Assembly (NCBI RefSeq): GCF_040371945.1
Contig: NZ_BAABWS010000001.1
Location: 1,922,001-1,986,000, forward strand
Direction of reading: 5' to 3'
DNA: 64,000 bases
From: Litorivita sp040371945
GTDB taxonomy: Bacteria; Pseudomonadota; Alphaproteobacteria; Rhodobacterales; Rhodobacteraceae
Shown one piece after another: positions 50,332 to 57,708 of this stretch. The position numbers were made by a program, and so were the translations under genes. Below the pieces are notes generated by a model. That model did not search any database and had not been told where the DNA came from. It worked only from the letters and a program-made list of their open reading frames with translations. How positions within the stretch are numbered: the stretch's first letter is position 1; the number at the start of each line of letters is the position of its first letter.

Positions 50332-50558
50332 ATCTGGCCCCATCCTTGTCCGGCTTTGGCATGTCGGGTCTGTGCGGCGCGGCGCGCGCAAATCGGCTCT
50401 GGCCGTATGGGGATAGGGTGTCATGCACCCGCGTTCTTGGCAAGCTGCGGCGGCGAGACTTGCGCCAAGAATTGCCGGTGCTTGGTGCGGGTGCGGATGG
50501 GAATCGGCCTTGCAATTGCGCAATATCGGAGCATTTCTGCCGATAGGCGGGCTCTAGT

Positions 50559-50573
50559 TGCGAATTACTCGCA
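50559..50573 (+). promoter_or_regulatory. Fur-family box 1 upstream of sitA
   Basis: TGCGAATTACTCGCA fits a 7-1-7 inverted repeat with six of seven arm pairs matching. It lies 42 bases before the sitA start and 15 bases before box 2. Assignment to Mur/Fur rests on location and symmetry. Confidence 0.5.
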
Positions 50574-50588
50574 TTATTGTTGACGCAG

Positions 50589-50605
50589 ATGAGAATCGTT
50601 CTCAT
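50589..50605 (+). promoter_or_regulatory. Fur-family box 2 upstream of sitA
   Basis: ATGAGAATCGTTCTCAT is a perfect seven-base inverted repeat with a three-base centre, close to the classical Fur motif TGATAATNATTATCA with A/T to G/C changes at two positions. It ends nine bases before the sitA start codon, so bound repressor would block both promoter exit and translation start region. Confidence 0.7.
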
Positions 50606-50614
50606 ATAGAGGCC

Positions 50615-51652
50615 ATGACACGAAATATTCCACCCAAATCCGCCGATCTGCCCCCCTTGCCCGCACCGAGCCGCCGCAGGGCGCTTGCATGGTTTGCCGG
50701 TGCTGCGGCGGGACTGGGCGCGCCCTCCTTGCTTTGGGCAAAAGAGGCCAGCGCCGCAGCACCCTCCGCCGCCCTGTCCGTTGTGGCCACCACGGGGATG
50801 ATCGCCGATGCCGCGCGCCAAATCGCGGGGCCTTTGGCGCAGGTGCGCGGGCTGATGGGATCGGGGGTCGATCCGCATTCCTACCGCCAGACCCGCAGCG
50901 ATATCGCCGCCATGGTGCGCGCCGATCTGGTGCTTTGGCATGGCCTCTACCTCGAAGCGCAGATGGAGGAGTTTTTGCTCGATCTGGGGAGGCGCCGCGC
51001 CGCCATTCCCGTGGCCGAAGCCTTGCCGCATGATGTGTTGATGCCCTACGGCGAATATGAAAACCGCTTTGATCCGCATGTCTGGATGGCGCCCGAGCTT
51101 TGGTCCGAGGTCACCCGCGCGGTCGAGGCCGCCTTGATCGCGGCGCGGCCCGCTCACGCATCGCAACTGGCCGAGAACGCGCAGGCCCACCGCGCGCAGA
51201 TCGCCCAACTGCACCTTTATGCCCAAGAGGCGATGGCGCAAATCCCCGATGCGGCGCGGGTGCTTTTGACGGCGCATGACGCCTTTGGCTATTTCGGCCG
51301 CGCCTACGGGCTTGAGGTGATCGGCATCCAAGGTATCTCGACGCAAAGCGAGGCCGGATTGAACCGCATCGGCGAATTGGTCGATATGCTTGTGGCGCGC
51401 GGGATCGGCGCGGTGTTTGTCGAAAGCTCGGTGTCGGATCGCAACATCCGCGCGCTGATCGAAGGCTGCGCCGCGCGCGGGCACCGGCTTGCGATTGGCG
51501 GCGAATTGTTCTCCGATGCGATGGGCGTCGAGGGCAGCTATGAGGCGACCTATATCGGGATGCTCGACCACAATATCACCACCATCGCCCGCGCCTTGGG
51601 CAGCGATGCACCCGCCCGCGGGATGCAAGGTAATTTGGAGGCGCGGCGATGA
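50615..51652 (+). CDS. sitA: manganese/iron ABC transporter substrate-binding protein, SitA-like
   Basis: A 345-residue cluster A-I metal-binding protein. The N-terminus holds a Tat-type signal (SRRRALAWFAGAAAG, residues 19-33), suggesting export of a folded, perhaps metal-loaded, protein. Metal ligands expected by family position include H88 (GVDPHSYRQTRSD) and H155 (RFDPHVWMAP), plus a Glu in VFVESSVS and an Asp in MLDHNITT. The absence of a His-rich loop speaks for Mn/Fe rather than Zn. The start at 50615 follows GAGG; the Fur-type box ends nine bases upstream. Overlap ATGA links it to the ATPase gene. Confidence 0.88.
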   Translation: MTRNIPPKSADLPPLPAPSRRRALAWFAGAAAGLGAPSLLWAKEASAAAPSAALSVVATTGMIADAARQIAGPLAQVRGLMGSGVDPHSYRQTRSDIAAMVRADLVLWHGLYLEAQMEEFLLDLGRRRAAIPVAEALPHDVLMPYGEYENRFDPHVWMAPELWSEVTRAVEAALIAARPAHASQLAENAQAHRAQIAQLHLYAQEAMAQIPDAARVLLTAHDAFGYFGRAYGLEVIGIQGISTQSEAGLNRIGELVDMLVARGIGAVFVESSVSDRNIRALIEGCAARGHRLAIGGELFSDAMGVEGSYEATYIGMLDHNITTIARALGSDAPARGMQGNLEARR

Positions 51653-52527
51653 GCGCAGTGGGGGGCGCAGCGGCGCAAACCGTCGAGGCGGATCTGGCCA
51701 CCACGGCCTTGGCCATTCGCGGCATGACCGTGTCCTACGGCGAAAAACCGGCGGTGTTCTCCGTCGATATGAGCGTGCCGCGCGGCGCCATGATGGCCAT
51801 TATCGGCCCCAACGGCGCGGGCAAATCCACCCTGCTCAAAGCCGCGCTGGGCGTGGTGCCCTCGCTCTCGGGCGAGGCTTTCGTCTTTGGCAAGCCCTTG
51901 GAGCAGGTGCGCGCGCGCATCGCCTATGTGCCGCAGCGCGCCTCGGTCGATTGGGATTTCCCCGCGCGGGTCAGCGATGTCGTGGCCATGGGCCTTTACC
52001 GCGAGTTGGGCCTTTTGGGGCGGATGACCGGCGCGCACCGCGCCCGCGCCGCGCAAAGCCTTGAGCGGGTCGGCATGGCCGATTTTGCCCATCGCCAGAT
52101 CGGCCAATTGTCCGGCGGCCAGCAACAGCGCGTCTTCCTCGCCCGCGCCTTGGCGCAAGAGGCCGACCTCTATTTGCTCGACGAGCCCTTCGCAGGGGTC
52201 GATGCGGCGACGGAAAAGGCGATCATTGCGGTTCTGCAATCGCTCAACGCGCAGGGCAAAACCGTGATCGCGGTGCATCACGATCTGGCCACGGTGACGG
52301 ATTATTTCGACCATGTGTTCTTGATCAACAAAACCCGCATTGCCGAAGGCAAGGTGGCCGAGGCCTTTACCCCCGAAAACTTGCAACGCACCTATGGCGG
52401 GCGGCTCGCCACGGCGCAGCTTGATCCGGCCTCACAGGTCAATGCCCCCGCCGCGCCGCGCAAGGATCTGGCGTCGGGGCTTGTGCCGCCCGGTGCGGGG
52501 CCGGACGGCGCAAGCGGAGCGGGCTGA
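51649..52527 (+). CDS. sitB: manganese/iron ABC transporter ATP-binding protein, SitB-like
   Basis: A 292-residue ABC ATPase: Walker A IIGPNGAGKSTLL (51-63), Q-loop YVPQRASVDWDFPARVSD (the DWDFP segment is typical of metal-importer ATPases), signature LSGGQQQRVFLARA, Walker B LYLLDEPFAGVD and switch histidine in AVHHDL. About 45 C-terminal residues (APAAPRKDLASG...) are low-complexity and may be a disordered tail. It overlaps sitA by ATGA and is followed three bases later by sitC. Confidence 0.93.
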   Translation: MSAVGGAAAQTVEADLATTALAIRGMTVSYGEKPAVFSVDMSVPRGAMMAIIGPNGAGKSTLLKAALGVVPSLSGEAFVFGKPLEQVRARIAYVPQRASVDWDFPARVSDVVAMGLYRELGLLGRMTGAHRARAAQSLERVGMADFAHRQIGQLSGGQQQRVFLARALAQEADLYLLDEPFAGVDAATEKAIIAVLQSLNAQGKTVIAVHHDLATVTDYFDHVFLINKTRIAEGKVAEAFTPENLQRTYGGRLATAQLDPASQVNAPAAPRKDLASGLVPPGAGPDGASGAG

Positions 52528-52530
52528 GCG

Positions 52531-53745
52531 ATGGGGGACCTGCTGGCGGCGCTGAGCCTGCAAATGGGGTATAACGCAACGCTGGTCGCCATCGGCGCGG
52601 CGCTTTTGGGTGCGGCGGCAGGGGTGACGGGTACGTTTTTGTTCTTGCGCAAACGTGCGCTTGTCAGCGATGCGATCAGCCACGCCACCCTGCCCGGTGT
52701 CGGGATCGCCTTTATGGTCATGGTGGCGCTTGGCGGCGACGGGCGCTCTCTGGTCGGGTTGATGATCGGCTCGGCGCTCTCGGCGGTCTTGGGGCTTTTG
52801 TGTGTGGGCTGGTTGACCCAGCGCACGCGCCTGTCCGAAGACGCCAGTATCGGCGCGGTTCTGTCGGTGTTCTTCGGCTTTGGCGTGGTGCTTTTGACCG
52901 TGATCCAAACCATGAGCGCGGGGCGTCAAGCGGGATTGGAGAGCTTTCTATTGGGCGCCACCGCAGGGATGCTGCGCAGCGAGGCATTGGTGATCGCGGG
53001 CGGCGGCACGGTGGCGGTTTTGCTCGTAGCGCTGTTGCGCCGCCCGATGACCTTGGCGGCGTTCGATCCCGAATATACGGCGGGCGCGGGATGGCCGCTT
53101 GCGCGGATTGATTTTGCCATGATGGCGCTGGTGACGGCGGTCACGGTGGTCGGGCTGAAAATCGTCGGGCTGATCTTGATCGTGGCGCTGTTGATCATCC
53201 CGCCGGTGGCGGCGCGGTTCTGGAGCGCGCGCGCAGGCCATGTCGCCGCTTTGGCAGGGGTGATCGGCGCGTTGTCGGGGTTTATCGGCGCGGCGATTTC
53301 CGCCTCCGCGCCCAGCCTTCCCACAGGGCCGATCATTGTTTTGGTCAGCTCCGCGATTTTTGTGCTGTCCTTGCTTGTCGCGCCCGAACGCGGGGTTCTG
53401 GCCTCGATGCGGCGGCGGCAAAAATTCCACCGCGCGGTGCATCTGCGCCAAGGGTTATTGGCCTTGGCCCAAGGCCAACCCGTTTACGAGCCGCTCACGC
53501 AGCGCCTTTTGCGCATCGAGGGTCTTTTGCGCGCCGACGGTGTGCCGACCCCTGCGGGCGAGGCGGCTGCTGCGGCGATCCGGCTGGACGAGCGGCGCTG
53601 GCAGGTCTTGCGCGCCGATCCGGCATTGGAAAGCGCGGCGGCGCAATATGACGGGCTGACCGATGTGAGCGCGGTGCTCACCCGCGATCAGATGGCCCAG
53701 ATCGATGCGCGCCTTGGCGCAGGCGCGTGGGAGGCCACGGCATGA
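52531..53745 (+). CDS. sitC: manganese/iron ABC transporter permease, SitC-like, with C-terminal extension
   Basis: A 404-residue ABC-3 family permease. About eight membrane helices lie between 15 and 290, with the coupling segment LRKRALVSDAISHATLPGVG and PPVAARFWSARAGHVAALAG typical of the family. Beyond residue 295 there is an extra cytoplasmic part of about 110 residues (RRRQKFHRAVHLRQGLLALA, then YEPLTQRLLRIEGLLRADGV) that is helical and winged-helix-like in pattern. Some Mn/Fe permeases carry a DtxR-related tail; this could be a degenerate version. It overlaps sitD by ATGA. Confidence 0.9.
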   Translation: MGDLLAALSLQMGYNATLVAIGAALLGAAAGVTGTFLFLRKRALVSDAISHATLPGVGIAFMVMVALGGDGRSLVGLMIGSALSAVLGLLCVGWLTQRTRLSEDASIGAVLSVFFGFGVVLLTVIQTMSAGRQAGLESFLLGATAGMLRSEALVIAGGGTVAVLLVALLRRPMTLAAFDPEYTAGAGWPLARIDFAMMALVTAVTVVGLKIVGLILIVALLIIPPVAARFWSARAGHVAALAGVIGALSGFIGAAISASAPSLPTGPIIVLVSSAIFVLSLLVAPERGVLASMRRRQKFHRAVHLRQGLLALAQGQPVYEPLTQRLLRIEGLLRADGVPTPAGEAAAAAIRLDERRWQVLRADPALESAAAQYDGLTDVSAVLTRDQMAQIDARLGAGAWEATA

Positions 53746-54671
53746 GCGGCGCCGAGTTTGTCCCCCTGTCCTTGACCCCGATGTTGATCGGATGTTTTGC
53801 GGCGATGGCCTGCGCCTTGCCGGGGAATTTTCTGGTGCTGCGCCGTCAGGCCTTGATCGGAGATGCGATCAGCCATGTGGTCTTGCCCGGGATTGTCGCG
53901 GCGTTCTTGCTGACCGGCATGGTGGCGACATGGCCGATGATGCTTGGCGCGGGCGGGGCGGCTTTGGTCGCAGTGCTTTTGATCGAAGCGGTGCGCCGCA
54001 TCGGGCAAATCGAACCGGGTGCGGCGATGGGGGTGGTCTTCACCACCATGTTCGCGGGCGGGGTTTTGCTGCTCGAGCAATCCGATACCTCCTCGGTGCA
54101 TCTTGATGTGGAACATGCGCTTTACGGCAATCTCGAAAGCCTGATCTGGCTCGATGCTTTCGGCTGGCACTCGCTTTTGGACCCGCAGGCCCTGCGCGGT
54201 TTGCCGCCCGAATTGGGGCGGATGGCGGCGGTTTTGCTCGCCGTGGCGGGGTTTATCGCGTTGTTTTGGCGGCCCTTGGCAATCTCGAGCTTTGACGAAG
54301 GCTTTGCCCGCACGCTGGGCATGCGCACTGGTGCGCTTGGGGCGGCTCTGGTCGCGGTATCGGCCATGGCGGCGGTGGCGGCCTTTGATGCGGTCGGCTC
54401 GATCATCGTCATTGCGATGTTCATTTGCCCGCCCGCCGCCGCGCGGATGATGACCAACCAATTGGGCCGGCAAGTCGCGTGGAGCATGGTTTTTGCCACG
54501 CTTTCGGCGCTGCTCGGCTATGTGCTTGCGGGTTATGGGCCGCTTTGGCTGGGATATGACAATGCGGTTAGCGCGGCGGGAATGATTGCCGTTGCCTCGG
54601 GGGTGATCCTCGCGCTTGCGGCGCTCTTCGGCCCGCACAGACGGCGCAGCGGCGCAGGCGCGGGCGCCTGA
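53742..54671 (+). CDS. sitD: manganese/iron ABC transporter permease, SitD-like
   Basis: A 309-residue ABC-3 family permease with eight to nine membrane helices: LPGNFLVLRRQALIGDAISH at the coupling loop and FDAVGSIIVIAMFICPPAAA later. It is a paralogue of SitC without the extension, so the importer would be a heterodimer of permeases with a SitB dimer and SitA. The ATG at 53742 overlaps the sitC stop; an in-frame ATG at 53727 is less likely. It ends 16 bases before the stop of the convergent DgoK-like gene; no terminator is evident in that gap. Confidence 0.92.
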   Translation: MSGAEFVPLSLTPMLIGCFAAMACALPGNFLVLRRQALIGDAISHVVLPGIVAAFLLTGMVATWPMMLGAGGAALVAVLLIEAVRRIGQIEPGAAMGVVFTTMFAGGVLLLEQSDTSSVHLDVEHALYGNLESLIWLDAFGWHSLLDPQALRGLPPELGRMAAVLLAVAGFIALFWRPLAISSFDEGFARTLGMRTGALGAALVAVSAMAAVAAFDAVGSIIVIAMFICPPAAARMMTNQLGRQVAWSMVFATLSALLGYVLAGYGPLWLGYDNAVSAAGMIAVASGVILALAALFGPHRRRSGAGAGA

Positions 54672-54687
54672 TCGGGCCGCAGCAGGC

Positions 54688-55467
54688 TCAGCCGCCCAGC
54701 AGCGAGCGCAGGGCAACAAACCCGTTTTGCGCCATGGCGTCAGGATCGGTTTGCGTGACGCTCAACCCCTGAGCCGCCAAAGCCGCCCGATAGGCGCTTG
54801 CCGCCTCCTTGTGGGCGATCAGCGCCAGATTTTGACCCAGCCAGTAAGGCTTGCTGGCGCTGAGTTCCGCGCCCAAAAGATGCCCTGCAATGGCTGCGCC
54901 GTCGCCTGTCAGATCGGCGCTCGACAGATGCGCGGCGAGGGCTTCGGGGCGCGATTGGCTGCGCGCGAGTGCCTGTAGATCGGGCGCATCGCCGCCCAAA
55001 GGCGCGCCAAGGTTCGCCGCCAGCATCGGGGTGAGAAAGCTGCTCATGCTGACCGCCTCGCCTGCGCTCAGATGTACCCAATGGCTGCGCCCGTCGCAAA
55101 GCGCCACCATCACGCCGTCCCAATCGGGGTTGAGCGCCAGAAATCCGGCGATTTGCAACCGCACAGACGGCGGCAGGATCGCGGCGGGGCTGTCTTGTTG
55201 CAAAGCGTCAAGCGCCGCGTTTTGCGCCAAACCTGCCGGATCGGGCAGGATCGCGCAGGGCAGGGGGGCAAGATCATGCGCGCCGTCATCGACCAATATT
55301 GCCGGCGCTTCGCGCGCGGCGCCAAGAGCCTCCAGCAGCGCATCAAGATCAGGAGCCGTAGCGCGGGCGGTGCAGCTGCGCGCGGCGAAACGCCATCCGC
55401 TCAGCGTGCCGTTGGTGTGGCGCAAAAGGCCGATCCAGTCGGCAGAGGGGGAGGCAGGGCGTTGCAT
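54688..55467 (-). CDS. divergent 2-dehydro-3-deoxygalactonokinase (DgoK)-like protein
   Basis: A 259-residue protein that resembles DgoK in its middle and C-terminal parts: VMVALCDGRSHWVHLSAGEA followed by SMSSFLTPMLAANLGA corresponds to the DgoK GTHSKW...GxxxxFxTFMTGE region, and GAAIAGHLLGAEL to the conserved GxLIGxEL. The N-terminal phosphate-1 motif DWGTS is replaced by ADWIGLLRHTNGT and the protein is about 40 residues shorter than DgoK, so ATP binding is doubtful. No other galactonate genes are near. It may be an inactive relative; a misassignment is possible. Confidence 0.55.
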   Translation of the reverse strand: MQRPASPSADWIGLLRHTNGTLSGWRFAARSCTARATAPDLDALLEALGAAREAPAILVDDGAHDLAPLPCAILPDPAGLAQNAALDALQQDSPAAILPPSVRLQIAGFLALNPDWDGVMVALCDGRSHWVHLSAGEAVSMSSFLTPMLAANLGAPLGGDAPDLQALARSQSRPEALAAHLSSADLTGDGAAIAGHLLGAELSASKPYWLGQNLALIAHKEAASAYRAALAAQGLSVTQTDPDAMAQNGFVALRSLLGG

Positions 55468-55481
55468 GGGGCACAGCTAGC

Positions 55482-55516
55482 CGCGCCGCGCGCCAAGATC
55501 AATAGGGCGCGGCGCG
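55482..55516 (-). other. GC hairpin between the SulP gene and the DgoK-like gene
   Basis: CGCGCCGCG (55482-55490) and CGCGGCGCG (55508-55516) form a nine-pair stem with a 17-base loop just after the SulP stop. No T-run is present on either strand; a weak or Rho-dependent stop is possible. Confidence 0.4.
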
Positions 55517-55531
55517 GTCGGGCGCGCGTGC

Positions 55532-57286
55532 CTAGGCGGCGGGGGGCACCACGGATTTCGGGGTCAAAGCCACGGCCGCATCATATTGCGCCAAAAACAC
55601 CTGCCCCGTCAGATCGCCGAGGAAATGGCTGCGCTTGAGTTTGTCCATCACGGGACCTTTGACCTCGGACAGGTGCAGCTTGATGCCCATTCCGTCCAGC
55701 CGGTGATTGATCTCTTCGAGGCTTTCAAGCGCGCTCATGTCGATCTCGTTCACCGCCGAGCACATCAAGACCACATGTTTGAGCGGCTGTTCGCAGACGA
55801 CGCGGTCGTAAATGTAATCCTCCAAGAAGCGCGCATTGGCGAAATAGAGGCTCTCGTCAATGCGGATGGTCAGAACCTCGGGGTGGGTTTCGACCCTGTG
55901 CCGTTTGATATTGCGAAAATGTTGGGTCCCCGGAACGAGGCCGACCTCGGCAATATGGGGCCGCGAGGTTTTATAAAGGAACATCAGGATCGACAGCGCC
56001 ACGCCGGTCGAAACCCCGACCTCGACGCCGAAGGTCAGCGTGAGGAAAATCGTGGCGAAAACCGCGGCGAAATCGACCCGCGAGTAGCCCCATGTTTTCG
56101 TCAGGATCGAGAAATCGACCAAGGACAACACGGCCACGATGATCGTCGCGGCAAGCGTCGCTTTGGGGAGAAAGAACAGCAAGGGCGTGAGCAAAAGCGC
56201 GGCCAGCGCGATGCCGATGGCGGTAAAGGCCCCTGCGGCGGGGGTCTGTGCGCCCGCGTCAAAGTTCACGACAGAGCGCGCAAATCCGCCCGTCACCGGA
56301 TAGCCGCCCGACAACGCCGCCGCGATATTGGAGGCGCCAAGCCCGACAAGCTCTTGGTCCGGCACGATGCGCTGGCGTTTTTTCGCGGCCAAGGTTTGCG
56401 CGACCGAGACGGATTCGACAAAGCCGATGATCGAGATCAGCACCGCAGCCACGAACAACTGCCCCCAGATTTCCAGATCAAAGCTGGGCGCGGTCAAAGG
56501 CGGCAATCCGCGCGGCACATCACCGACGATTTTGACGCCGTGGTTTTCGAGGTTGAAGAGCCACACGGCCAAAGTCGTCACGACCACGGCGCCCACCGGC
56601 CCCGCCTTGGCCAAGATATCGGCCAATCGCGGCTGCATCCCTGTCGAGAGCAGCAAGGGCTTCAATCCCTTGCGCACCCAAAACAGGAAGCCCACGGTGC
56701 CAAGCCCGATGAAAAGGGTGATGAAATTGGTGGTCGAGAGGTTTTCCAACAGCGAGCCGATAAGCTGGATCAGGTTATGGCCATGGGCATCGATGCCAAA
56801 GATATGTTTGAGCTGCGAGGTGGCGATCAACACGCCCGAGGCGGTGATGAAACCCGCGATCACCGGATGCGACAGAAAATTGGCCAAGAACCCAAGGCGA
56901 AAGATACCGAGGACCAACAGGATCAGCCCCGAGAGAAAGGCCAAAGTCACCGCCGCCAATGCGTATTCCGCCGTGCCTTGCAGCGCCATATTCCCGACGC
57001 TCGCCGCCGTCATCAACGACACGACCGCCACCGGACCCACGGCCAGCGCGCGGCTGGTGCCAAAGATCGCATAGGCCACCAAGGGCAGGATCGACGCATA
57101 AAGCCCCATCTGCGCCGGAAGCCCCGCCAAAAGCGCATAGGCCAAAGATTGCGGGATCAACATGATCGTCACAATCACTGCCGCCACCGCATCCGAGGTC
57201 AGCGTCTCGCGATCATAGGATTTGCCCCATTGCAGGATCGGCAAGTGCCGTTCTAGCTGGGCGCGATTGGGGAGCAGGTGTTTCAT
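55532..57286 (-). CDS. SulP-family anion transporter with STAS domain
   Basis: A 584-residue transporter. The membrane part (about 30-430, 12-14 helices, UraA/SLC26 fold) includes the family motif LIPQSLAYALLAGLPAQMGLYAS and SGGYPVTGGFARSVVNFDAG. A cytoplasmic STAS domain (about 455-560: TIRIDESLYFANARFLEDYI and VVLMCSAVNEIDMSALESLE) follows. SulP proteins carry sulfate, bicarbonate or dicarboxylates; the ion is not predictable. The start at 57286 follows AAGGAG; an ATG at 57316 is in frame upstream. An AT-rich palindrome lies 58 bases upstream. Confidence 0.92.
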   Translation of the reverse strand: MKHLLPNRAQLERHLPILQWGKSYDRETLTSDAVAAVIVTIMLIPQSLAYALLAGLPAQMGLYASILPLVAYAIFGTSRALAVGPVAVVSLMTAASVGNMALQGTAEYALAAVTLAFLSGLILLVLGIFRLGFLANFLSHPVIAGFITASGVLIATSQLKHIFGIDAHGHNLIQLIGSLLENLSTTNFITLFIGLGTVGFLFWVRKGLKPLLLSTGMQPRLADILAKAGPVGAVVVTTLAVWLFNLENHGVKIVGDVPRGLPPLTAPSFDLEIWGQLFVAAVLISIIGFVESVSVAQTLAAKKRQRIVPDQELVGLGASNIAAALSGGYPVTGGFARSVVNFDAGAQTPAAGAFTAIGIALAALLLTPLLFFLPKATLAATIIVAVLSLVDFSILTKTWGYSRVDFAAVFATIFLTLTFGVEVGVSTGVALSILMFLYKTSRPHIAEVGLVPGTQHFRNIKRHRVETHPEVLTIRIDESLYFANARFLEDYIYDRVVCEQPLKHVVLMCSAVNEIDMSALESLEEINHRLDGMGIKLHLSEVKGPVMDKLKRSHFLGDLTGQVFLAQYDAAVALTPKSVVPPAA

Positions 57287-57708
57287 TGGGTCTCCTTGGC
57301 ACGGGGCGGGCCGCACCGGTGAAGCTGGGGGCAGGCTTTGATTTTATATATTCAGAAAATATAATATGTAAAGGGCCTGCGATCACGAAACCGAAGGTAT
57401 CGGGGCAAAGGTTGAAAACTGCTGAGCAAGACGAGGGATATGCCGTCGATGGCACCCACGAGATTCTCGGCCATGATCGGCGTTCACATCCGCGCCGCAG
57501 CGTGCATTAATCCAGTTCGATCCAGTGCCTACATCGGCGAAGGGCGAGACGAGAATAAATCCAAGCGCGTCGCGGCGGCGAAACTTGTGCAAAGGAGCCG
57601 CGGGTGCGTTGACATTGCTTGCGCGGGCGGATCATTTTGCCGAGCGACCCGCAAGCGCGATGCCCGCCACCCCCGCCCAAGCGCCCCAATCCCAAGAGGC
57701 CCCCTCTC
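57287..57708. other. 422-base divergent gap between SulP and 5-oxoprolinase genes
   Basis: No gene is supported. It contains the SulP promoter with the palindrome at 57344-57364 in an AT-rich island (57340-57370), and a GC-rich remainder whose short frames on both strands look unconvincing. The 5-oxoprolinase start has no strong Shine-Dalgarno (AAGAGG about 13 bases before). Confidence 0.5.
57344..57364 (-). promoter_or_regulatory. AT-rich palindrome upstream of the SulP gene
   Basis: TTATATATT and AAAATATAA face each other across CAG, eight of nine arm pairs matching. The setting (58 bases from a SulP start, in a GC-rich genome) is that of an operator for a small repressor such as the ArsR/BigR group; the regulator itself is not in the window. 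Confidence 0.55.
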
